Source of the DNA: Gemmatimonadota bacterium
GTDB taxonomy: Bacteria; Gemmatimonadota; Gemmatimonadetes; Longimicrobiales; Gaopeijiaceae
DNA length: 64,000 bases
Reading direction: 5' to 3'
Assembly: GCA_041390105.1 (NCBI GenBank)
Contig: JAWKQO010000003.1
Coordinates: forward strand, 682,001 to 746,000
Shown: positions 59,201-64,000 of the stretch, in pieces
How positions within the stretch are numbered: the stretch's first letter is position 1
How the letters are laid out: every line of letters begins with the position of its first letter
Position numbers and translations under genes: made by a program
The notes under the pieces: model-generated
What the model was told of the DNA's origin: nothing
Seen by the model: only the letters and a program-made list of their open reading frames with translations
The model's database searches: none

Positions 59201-61696
59201 TGCGTTGTTCGTGAGCGTGGTGCCGCGCGTGACATTGGTGGGCTTGGCCCGGATGGTGAGCGTACGTTGCGCGCCGTTGTTGATGCTTCCGAGGTTACAG
59301 ACGACCTGCCGGTTTCCGGGCGCCGTCACGCTGTTCGCGGTCGGCGTCACGCTGCAGCTTCCGGCGGAAGGCGACGCGGACACGAACACCATGTCCAAGG
59401 GCAAGTCGTCGGTGACGGTGACATTGGCCGCCTGACTGGGGCCGTTGTTCAGGGCGGTCACCACGAAGACGACTTCCTGCCCTGATGGACTGGGGTCGGG
59501 CGTGGCGGTCTTGCTGATCGTGACGTCGGCACGGGGATCCACGGTGCTGGTCACGCTGCCGCTGTTGTTCCCGGTCACGGGGTCAGCCGTTGCAGAAGAG
59601 ACCACGCTTCCCGTGTTGGTGCGGCTTCCACCATTTCCACCCGGCCGGATCGCGACGTCGATGGTCGGGCAGTCCACACCGGCCGTGCAGACGGGCAGGG
59701 TCGGGATGGTGCACGTCAAGCGCCGACTGGTACTTCCCGTCGAGGCCGTGGAGCACGTGACTCCGCCCGGCCCAGCAGCGTTCTCGGTGATCGTATGACC
59801 GACATATCCGGCACCGGTCGCGCCCACCGCGTTGTTGATCAGGGTGGTGAGATTGTCGGTGAGCGTGACGCTCCCCGCCGCGGTCGGCCCCAGATTGACG
59901 ACCTCCAGCGTGTAGGTGAGCACCTCGCCTGCCGGCACGGTGGCCAGGTCCACGACCTTGGCCACAGTGAGGTCGGCGGAGGCACCCACCGTGGACGACG
60001 TGACGGTGGCGCTGGTGGTGTTGTTGGCTGCGTTGTTGTCCGGAACGCTGGCGCCGCTGGTGCTGAGCGTGGCGCTGTTCGTGATGCCACCCGTGACGGT
60101 GGCGGTCGCATTCAACGTGAACGTGGGTGTGGTGCTGCCCGATGCCAGGGGTGAGCCCGATGTGTAGGTCCGCTGACAGTCGATGTTGGCGGGGCCCGTC
60201 ACCGGGGCCGCCGGTGCGCAGGACCACCCGTTCAACGTGTAGCTATTGACAGTGAGGCCGGCCGGCACCTGATCGGTGATGATCAGCGTCCCCGAGAAGA
60301 CGCTGGGCCCGTTGTTGCGAGCGCTGAGGGCGAAGTTGAATGGGACGCCCTGCACCACCAGAGCCGGGCTGGGAGCGCTCTTGGTGACGGAGAGGTCGGC
60401 AGCCGGATCGAGAAGAGTGGCTCCGCCGTCGTCGTCGGAGTTGTTGCTCAGGTCGGGATCGGTCGGCGAGGCCGCCGAGATGGTCGCCGAGTTCGTCACC
60501 GCTACGCCGGCCGTGGCGACGATCACCGGAATGCTGATGGATCCCAGGGACTGGTTCGCCCCGGCGGCTCCGCCGGCCGGCCTGGTGCAGGTCACCTGTT
60601 GGCCCGCCACCGAGCAGGTCCAGCCGTTCTGCGAAAGGTTGAAGGACCCCGTGTCGATCGTGTACTGACCCGGCACCAGATCCACCAGGGAAAGCCCGCT
60701 GGGGCTGTCGCCCGTGTAGGCTGCGGTCAACACCAGACTCAGGGCGCCGCCGACGAAGTAGGATCCCGAAGAGGGGCTGCGGGAGACCGTGACCCGAACA
60801 TCGCTGCCCGCCGTCACGGTGGTATTGAAGACCGCGGTGTTGTCCGACGCGTCGGGATCCTGGGGCGTCCCGAAGGGCGCGCTGCCGCTCACCTGCACGG
60901 ACGCCGACGCGGTAATGGTGCTCCCCGCACCCGCACTGATCTGCCAAGAGAAGGGGCCGATCACCGTGAACCCTCCGGAGGCGATGGGCCCGGACACGGT
61001 GCAGGTGATGGTGCTGCCCCCGAGCGAACAGCCAGCGGGTAGCGAGCCGACCGACAGGAGGCCAGACGGTACTGGAAACTGGACCTCGAGCGCGCTGGCC
61101 GCGTCCGGTCCGGCGTTGGAGAGGGTCAGCGAGTGGTTGATGGTCGAGCCGGAGCTCCCCGTGGCCGGACCGGTCATGGAGAGTGCGACATTGGCACCCG
61201 CGGTCACGGTGGTGGTCTCCGTGACCGAGTTGTTGGCGGGCTGAGCGTCGGCCTCGTTGGCGCTGGTCTGCGCCTGGATGATGACGGACCCCGACGCTGT
61301 AGACCCAACCTGAACCGTCAGCGCCGCCGTCGCCGCATTGGGCAGGTCGGGCAGGGAGCAGGTCACCGTCCCGGGGCCCAGTGCGCCGACCGTCATTCCC
61401 GAGCAGCTGATTCCCGCCCCGGTGAATCCCTCGTAGGTGGCGTTGGCGGGCACGTCCAGGGTGAATTGCACACCCGTAGCCGTGGTCAGCCCGTCATTGT
61501 TTACCGTGGTGGAGTACGTGATGACCCCACCCGCAGCGACCGGGTCGGGGCTGTCCGTCAGGTTGAGAACGAGGTCGACCTGCGCGGAAAGCCCTGCCGG
61601 GGAGGCGGCAACGATCCCCAGAACCAGAGCGATCAGACCGGTCCACCAGGGCAACAGACAGCGCCGGCCCGGGCGGGCGTTCGAATCCACCTTCAT
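50288..61696 (-). CDS. Giant DUF11-repeat protein with outer-membrane barrel and C-terminal OmpA domain
   Basis: 3802 residues, one uninterrupted frame; GAGG precedes the ATG. Signal peptide (LIALVLGIVAASPAGLSAQ). Residues about 40-1130 are eight DUF11-type immunoglobulin-like modules (typical phrase: VTKSGPATAQVGDTITYVIAVTNAGPG). At about 1145 there is one SdrD-B-type module (GVVFRDFDADGVQDGFD), then nine more DUF11 modules to about 2560, and a second carboxypeptidase-like module (GRVWVDPCDCVP). From about 2800 to 3600 the sequence alternates in amphipathic strands typical of an outer-membrane barrel; a Pro/Glu-rich linker follows, and the last 130 residues are an OmpA domain (FAFDRAELDAAS, YGHTDVRGSDDYN, LGQRRARAVREYL). 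I infer an outer-membrane-anchored adhesin or stalk that also holds the peptidoglycan. Module count is by eye. Confidence 0.92.
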   Translation of the reverse strand: MKVDSNARPGRRCLLPWWTGLIALVLGIVAASPAGLSAQVDLVLNLTDSPDPVAAGGVITYSTTVNNDGLTTATGVQFTLDVPANATYEGFTGAGISCSGMTVGALGPGTVTCSLPDLPNAATAALTVQVGSTASGSVIIQAQTSANEADAQPANNSVTETTTVTAGANVALSMTGPATGSSGSTINHSLTLSNAGPDAASALEVQFPVPSGLLSVGSLPAGCSLGGSTITCTVSGPIASGGFTVIGPFSWQISAGAGSTITASASVQVSGSAPFGTPQDPDASDNTAVFNTTVTAGSDVRVTVSRSPSSGSYFVGGALSLVLTAAYTGDSPSGLSLVDLVPGQYTIDTGSFNLSQNGWTCSVAGQQVTCTRPAGGAAGANQSLGSISIPVIVATAGVAVTNSATISAASPTDPDLSNNSDDDGGATLLDPAADLSVTKSAPSPALVVQGVPFNFALSARNNGPSVFSGTLIITDQVPAGLTVNSYTLNGWSCAPAAPVTGPANIDCQRTYTSGSPLASGSTTPTFTLNATATVTGGITNSATLSTSGASVPDNNAANNTTSATVTSSTVGASADLTVAKVVDLATVPAGEVLTYTLEVVNLGPTAAGSVTLTDNLTTLINNAVGATGAGYVGHTITENAAGPGGVTCSTASTGSTSRRLTCTIPTLPVCTAGVDCPTIDVAIRPGGNGGSRTNTGSVVSSATADPVTGNNSGSVTSTVDPRADVTISKTATPDPSPSGQEVVFVVTALNNGPSQAANVTVTDDLPLDMVFVSASPSAGSCSVTPTANSVTAPGNRQVVCNLGSINNGAQRTLTIRAKPTNVTRGTTLTNNASVSTTTTEPTVPGSTNNTATANVTVNNPSLDILVNNSDTVDPVAIGDATAYTVVVTNVGPSDAENVVINNTLPPGGLSYQSVTFPAGSCATTPIVGAIGGTVVCSIARLSAGGSATLTIGMQGEVKGVYTNNVSVATDETGLGFEDGSNNTSDENTTVRTRADVQVVSVVATPNPVAVRRPFNWAVQVRNNAGAGLSEADNVTVTDNLPSGLELTGAPTAAVVSGTTTANTCTGLAGGTSFTCDLGTVSSGAVVDITVPVRSLSVPPGGTATNSASVTTSSLDVVPANNSNNGVVTIQGSTLTGVVFRDFDADGVQDGFDTGIAGVTMTLAGTAFDASPVSRTTSTNGSGVYTFSDLPEGTYTIQRGAVSEPHLVVGQQTAGNRGGSAATLGQISAIALGEIDSGSGYLFAYVPQARVGVAKRVASGPTVAADSSYTAELRLVVENPSLEDLALVSVTDPLAGAAPALGSFVAGGAAATLAAGQYTVQTAPAFVGACVGGTANAGFDGDGTQQVATIATLSVGATCELSFTVRFHPVVPLPVGGYENQAAVSAVGALSGQTPSDLSQDGSDPDPDANGDPTDNDVPTPLTPTLVADVTTVVTLSGSGNAGTTVTGTVLFTNNGPFTAAAVTYTLTLAANLSGVSFSNLPGGAAAVYNAVSGQVTFTGMPGSLTASQIASGDGSTPIGFTYEQSASGTSQANSVIATSTSQGANTAPDSDADILAGVGSAAIGAAKNGGLSGNTVTYDVTLENLSFSTANSVSVPDDLDSVFGAGNYTVVQAPTLTTAPATGSLTVNAAYTGSGGNVDLIDQTTPLSNTMVVGDIAVIRFRVLIINVTDQGHGLGVYHNQVTTTALAPGAVGPYTDVSVDGSDPDANSNGTASDDASPTIVALGADATIGVAKAGSLAGDTVTYDFKLRNTGNAVADSIQLTDDLDATFGAGNFQVLGPPLLVLSPLAGSLTLAGGFTGVAPNHNLLATSPPATNTLPPGDSATVRVRVQVTNVTDRGFGLGTFHNSASTRARGPGAAGPYLDTSVDGTDVDPNSNGDPTDDTSPTIVSVPADATVGVAKSAQVSALSVIFQVRLENTGNAVASAVSVTDDLDLVFGAGNYTLNSAPVFVADPGTLTLNAGYTGSGAATELIDQTVPGANILAPGTAAVIQFGVTLSNVVDMGSGWGVYANQAHTSALGPAGTGPFTDDSQNGGSVDPDGDGDPTNNSVPTPVVIQPSDLVVTKSGPATAQVGDTITYVIAVTNAGPGTAVQVQIQDVLPSGVTFVGATGGASLSGVTITWPVVTQMTAGAVETREVRVATPAVGTWENVARASSPTLDPTPSNNNGTAAASRSTVVVEERGADLVVTKTGPATALAGDTVTYVVTTRNDGPADADAVVVSDSLPAGAVFVAASRGGALSAGQVRWPALTRLTAGASVVDSLRVVLPSEGTWLDIASATSANPDPDPTNNDGSTPVQRVTTVTQRVDVSLEKRLLSATLAVGGTAQYELIVSNVGSVPTQGPVTVVDTLPAALSFQSATGLGWTCADAGQVVTCSTPGPLPPGESSMVSVSALVIGASGESVVNTATVSTLGDTGGAGNNTGATLPAEIQPLGELRLEKRVSSPEAEIGDLVTYELTLRNVGAGPVTEVVLSDRLPTGFSLVAGSVVVDGTSVTDPVGTPGPLLELPLGDLPAGSTVRISYRVRVGVGAELGDGINRAVGSGSNGLAASNEAVAAVGLRKGVFTDEGLILGRVWVDPCDCVPTGAFEEPVGETVGVPGVRVYLQDGTSALTDREGRYSFDGLPPRHWLVRVDERTLPAGMRLSPLTTRHLASGSSKLVDLTRGEMARADFGDPAADSALVLDVMARAALGPVPDLVVPSAMANRAGTSMRGAPGPWSAAAMRSPHTSNLAPRPSLVGGVRPVEGDRSSGRTQALFAPLFRRPGSTSGMALDASANAHGTSDAAAGMRSGDGRLGVLLMGFVEGRIDWRSLADGELLTPGVRDRFQDALEEVSTQNAEGTLTAGARAAAFATGEVGDGYQVTLRVDTEKDRGRRFFNDIRPDELYDVFGDASPRLFEAQSKGRVFGALGRGDSYVLYGDFNTASYDPASQLGRYARTLSGALQQYSSDRMSLRTFASRDRFQQVVDELPALGISGPYALSRADGLLNSERVELVTRDRTQPGVILDVVPLQRFTDYTIEPFSGRLIFKRPIPSVDERLNPISIRVTYESETGGARYWVYGAEGQLSPSERLSLGGSAVRSDDPSGRFDLASAHATLGLGEGTWLSAEVARSDSAGAQNGVAWRAELVHRSERAELRAFVLEADSLFQNVSAGVAQGRTEMGLTGRTLLSENVALFAEAVRSEDARTDGVLTGGRVALARKLSERWSVEVGFRHASEDRAATAETASVVPNDVNAVGLRLEGAWSERGTLYAEMEQDVQDTDARRVAVGGDLRVAERARLYAQHELISSLAGPYSLNAIQERNRTVFGVSADYREGQSVFSEYRVGDRLNGREAHAAIGLRNQWSVKDGVRLSTSFERVRPVSTSVTGPALAVTGALEWATSPLWKGAVRGELRATETSDQVLGTLGFARRLTENSTALVQSALTKVLDGGAFYERTRLGLAYRGDGRSSWNLLARYEHRTDDDPFAAGGPLDHRAHVFSSHVNVRPADRLTVRGEWAAKRATDIVGPAESELTAQLLAARATWDLTSNLDMGAIGRTLSDEARRQFGLGAELGVKVSDGLRLSVGYNWFGFRDDDLGLDQYTDKGLFVDLSWRFDEATLGLSGTERRVGERARTEGTQEQDRCRCTPPTAPEVREEAPAPAVPQREPRAAAPAPVPEETPEADTTQVVRTLVVPNVVHFAFDRAELDAASRRVLDEVVAVLEAEPLVTVALYGHTDVRGSDDYNAALGQRRARAVREYLVAQGIAPARLREISRGEGENYRLATEEVGHALNRRVELLFFMPDGLQIEVRRQEGDLKVRGRP
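55551..57500 (-). repeat. Acidic calcium-loop-like linkers between DUF11 modules
   Basis: Inside the giant gene, modules 11 to 14 are separated by near-identical acidic linkers of the form (D/N)G(S/T)D(P/V)D(A/P)NSNG..(D/N)D..PT, coded at about 57451-57500, 56552-56596, 56050-56097 and 55551-55600. The last three repeat with a period near 500 bases. They resemble DxDxNxD calcium loops and suggest calcium-dependent stiffening. The DNA is less conserved than the protein. Confidence 0.7.
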
Positions 61697-61964
61697 GTCC
61701 CTCAGTCCTGCGATGTACGGGAAGACGAATGCTGCTCACGAGCGTCCAACTGCTCGGTGGCGTCACCGCCCTCTCAGGACACCGACAGCGACCATTCGAG
61801 GGACCAGGGCTCGAGGACGTGCCTCGACAGGGGTGGAAGCCCCGACCGCAGTCGCCTCGCGGCGACCGCAACCACCTACGGGGCGGAGGCGGGGTGCAGA
61901 GTCCGTGCCACACCCCCACCGCGGGTACGGCGAGGGAGTCGCGAGAGCAGCAGAGCGGGGAGCC

Positions 61965-61981
61965 GGTGCCCTCAGGGCACC
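61965..61981. terminator. Hairpin spanning the PIG-L gene stop codon
   Basis: A perfect 7-bp stem (GGTGCCC with GGGCACC) encloses a 3-base loop that is the stop codon of the PIG-L gene on the minus strand. A second 6-bp hairpin (61851-61866) lies further into the 275-base gap before the giant gene. One or both may end the PIG-L transcript. Nothing else is recognisable in the gap. Confidence 0.4.
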
Positions 61982-64000
61982 AGGTTGGGCCTCACCGAGA
62001 TGAGGTTGGCCAGCAGTCGGTAGGCACCCGGCACCCCCGCCGGCAGCTGCCGGAAGAACGCGAGGCCCGTGTAGACGTAGAGTCCTTCGCCCACCCGCGA
62101 GACCAGCAAGCTCCCTTGCTTGGGTTCCTCTCCGGGATCCGCCATCTCGAGCAGGGGCGTCCAGTGGTCGTCCCATTCGCCCAGGAAGTAGAGACCGCGT
62201 TCCTGTACCCAACCCTCGAAATCGGAGGGGCCGATCCGGTTGGGCGTGGCCACCAGCGGATGGTCGGGCTGCAGCAGGCGCACAGCGGCGGTTTCGTCTG
62301 TGACGCGGTCGTGCGGGCGGCTGATCTGCACCGGATACGGTGCGATGCCCGGACGTGTGTAATCGTACTGGTTGTACTGCGAGATCAGCACACCGCCCCG
62401 ACGCACGAAGTCCAGGACGGATTCGTTGTATTGCACCAGGTCGGGTCGGGCTTCGTAGGCGCGAACGCCCAACACGATGACGTCGAAGCGGCCCAGGTCT
62501 CCCGCCGCCAGATCGTCGGTCGTGATGAGATGGGGCTCGATGCCCAGCTCGCGGATGGCAGCGGGGCCGGAGTCCCCGGTGCCCATGACGTAGCCCACCG
62601 TGAGGCCTTGGGCCACCTTGACCGGGAAAGTGCGCAGGATCGCGTCCGACGGGCGCAAGAGCACGTTTCTGCGGATATGCTCGTAGTCCACCAACGTGAC
62701 GGCCTCCGCGAACGCCCGACCGTCCGACGCGGTCGCGAACGCATGGATGGTCTGTTCGCCTTCGCGGATGGCCGCGGGCGGCACCACCTCGAACGCGAAC
62801 GACGCGCGGCTGCCGGTGCGCTCCAGACGATAGGGCCATGACTCCGGTTCCGCCGTCCACCCCGCCGGCAACTCCAGCCGCACGGTGCCGTCCTGCACGT
62901 CGGGGGCGTGGCTTTCCAGCGTGACCTGCACCGTGCGGGGATCGCGACGATCCAGCGGCCAGACCAGCACGCCTGGATCGAGCGCCACCGAGACGGCCGG
63001 CAGGATCAGCACCGGCTCCCGCTGCTCGCCCCGCGCGGGGTTCACACCCCGGTACTGGACGGCTCCCTTCCAGCGCACCGCAGCCGTCTCGTCCCCGGCT
63101 GTGAACGTGAGGGGCACGTCGACGGGAAACGCCTCGCGGTTCCGGGGAGACCCCCATTCCTGGGGATCATCCGGCCACTGGTACATCGCTCCCGTGCGGG
63201 GACGCTCGAGGTAGTAGAGCCGCGAGAACGGCGCGTCGGAGGGCAATTCGATCTCGAAGCTCCAGCGCTCGAACGCTCCGGCGGCCAGGGTGCGCGCCTC
63301 GCCGCGAGCCCGGGAGCTCCAGTCTCCGAGCGTGCGTTCGCCTCGGGCCGCGTCGGCTTCGGGGGGTCCGAAGCGCCGTGGCGGAGGAGGAGGCACGACC
63401 GGGCGGGCCCGTGCGCCTTCGGGGAGCTCGATCTCCGGGGCCACGCCGGTCGCGGTCCAGGCGCCGCCGTTCCAGACCTCCAGGTCGACGCGGAAGGTCT
63501 CGCCAGGAACGAGACGGTCGCGGCTCGAGCGCGCGTCGACGACCACGCCGGCGGCCGCCAGCGCAGCTTCATCCAGGCGCCCGCTGCGGAAAGCCAGCTC
63601 GTCGGACAGCGCGCTCCCGGACGAAGCGGCAGCGCGCGCCAGCTCGAGATGACGTACAGCCGCCAGCAGCCCGGGCAGTGCCTGGGAGGGCTCCTCGGGA
63701 CGCAACGCGTCCTCGGCCGCCTGCACACCCTGCCGGTACGCGCGCAGATGGGCAGCGCCTTCTCCGCTCATTCTGCTGGCGTCGGCCAACGACACCAGCG
63801 CGGTGTCCACGCCCGCGAAGAGCGTGGAGCCAACCTCGACGCCGGCCGCCTGATTCATGAGCGCCAATCCCGACTCGCTCGGACCCAGGATCTGAGCCAC
63901 CCCCATGTCCTGCGAGCGGTGTTGGCTGCGACTCGCCATCGCGATCTGATAGTACGAGCGCCCGCTCAGCGGATCGATCACTCCGGTCGCGACGGTGACG
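61972..64000 (-). CDS. PIG-L deacetylase/ThuA-like fusion, C-terminal part (cut by window end)
   Basis: The 5' end lies beyond the window; about 676 residues are seen. The visible start DPLSGRSYYQIAMASRSQHRSQDMG matches the end of large PIG-L/LmbE N-acetylglucosaminyl deacetylase-like proteins. A helical linker (about 80 residues) and beta-sandwich modules follow (LVPGETFRVDLEVWNGG), and the last 220 residues form a ThuA/glutamine-amidotransferase-like domain (VGYVMGTGDSGPAAIRELG, VIVLGVRAYEARPDLVQYN, GGVLISQYNQYDYTRPG). It is probably exported and acts on glycans or sugar conjugates. The N-terminal zinc site of the deacetylase is outside the window. Confidence 0.82.
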   Translation of the reverse strand, partial: VTVATGVIDPLSGRSYYQIAMASRSQHRSQDMGVAQILGPSESGLALMNQAAGVEVGSTLFAGVDTALVSLADASRMSGEGAAHLRAYRQGVQAAEDALRPEEPSQALPGLLAAVRHLELARAAASSGSALSDELAFRSGRLDEAALAAAGVVVDARSSRDRLVPGETFRVDLEVWNGGAWTATGVAPEIELPEGARARPVVPPPPPRRFGPPEADAARGERTLGDWSSRARGEARTLAAGAFERWSFEIELPSDAPFSRLYYLERPRTGAMYQWPDDPQEWGSPRNREAFPVDVPLTFTAGDETAAVRWKGAVQYRGVNPARGEQREPVLILPAVSVALDPGVLVWPLDRRDPRTVQVTLESHAPDVQDGTVRLELPAGWTAEPESWPYRLERTGSRASFAFEVVPPAAIREGEQTIHAFATASDGRAFAEAVTLVDYEHIRRNVLLRPSDAILRTFPVKVAQGLTVGYVMGTGDSGPAAIRELGIEPHLITTDDLAAGDLGRFDVIVLGVRAYEARPDLVQYNESVLDFVRRGGVLISQYNQYDYTRPGIAPYPVQISRPHDRVTDETAAVRLLQPDHPLVATPNRIGPSDFEGWVQERGLYFLGEWDDHWTPLLEMADPGEEPKQGSLLVSRVGEGLYVYTGLAFFRQLPAGVPGAYRLLANLISVRPNLVP

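Noticed and set aside
56660..59485. A 941-codon open frame on the plus strand inside the giant gene
   Set aside because: It lies antisense to the DUF11 region. High GC and the repeated modules keep stops out of this frame; the translation is Arg/Gly/His-rich with no family pattern.

Overview
This is a gene-dense, high-GC stretch of bacterial chromosome (about two thirds G+C by eye). Several traits suggest a Gram-negative heterotroph, and I infer Gemmatimonadota or a close relative: a SusC/SusD outer-membrane pair, many exported lipoproteins, an OmpA-type anchored giant surface protein, PadR next to a membrane protein carrying a short N-terminal cytosolic module, a very large PIG-L type protein, and frequent GTG starts. 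I saw no rRNA, tRNA, CRISPR array, insertion sequence, phage gene or integration site. Layout by region follows. 1-14.6 kb: a left-pointing run reads SusC, SusD, AGCS-type sodium symporter, sulfoacetaldehyde acetyltransferase (xsc) and taurine:pyruvate aminotransferase (tpa). It looks like a complete uptake-to-acetyl-phosphate route for taurine or a taurine-containing compound. Two closely related YtcJ-like exported amidohydrolases bracket it (one cut by the window start, one at 12.8-14.5 kb), and a beta-hydroxyacid dehydrogenase and a GNAT acetyltransferase lie between. 14.8-30.8 kb: mixed accessory genes. These are a Tat-exported class V aminotransferase, a seven-repeat FG-GAP lipoprotein, a divergent TetR/FAD-oxidase pair, two uncharacterised lipoproteins, two secreted beta-lactamase-fold serine hydrolases, an SDR-like protein, a GrpB protein, a PadR regulator next to a stripped-down LptF/LptG-like permease, a YVTN beta-propeller lipoprotein, a saccharopine-dehydrogenase-family enzyme with two operator-like repeats upstream, and a DinB protein. 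30.9-37.5 kb: gyrA, an ECF sigma/anti-sigma pair, several small conserved proteins and a CPBP protease. 37.7-40.4 kb: a phenylacetyl-CoA epoxidase operon (paaA, paaD-like, paaB, paaC and a separate PaaD-type zinc ribbon) with a palindromic PaaR-like operator in front of paaA. 40.6-50.2 kb: a DUF389 membrane protein, a 1038-residue protein with a permuted papain-like core, a SufT-like protein, phosphofructokinase, 3-methyladenine DNA glycosylase I, an aldo/keto reductase, an exported creatininase homologue, and a divergent thioredoxin-fold/HxlR pair. 50.3-64 kb: one 11.4-kb gene for a 3802-residue protein (about 17 DUF11-type modules, two SdrD-B/carboxypeptidase-type modules, an outer-membrane barrel and a C-terminal OmpA domain), preceded by the C-terminal part of a PIG-L deacetylase/ThuA-like fusion that runs off the right edge. 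The best candidates for something not well described are the SusCD-linked taurine locus, the PadR-controlled minimal LptF/G, the split-PaaD epoxidase operon, the permuted papain protein and the giant DUF11-barrel-OmpA protein.
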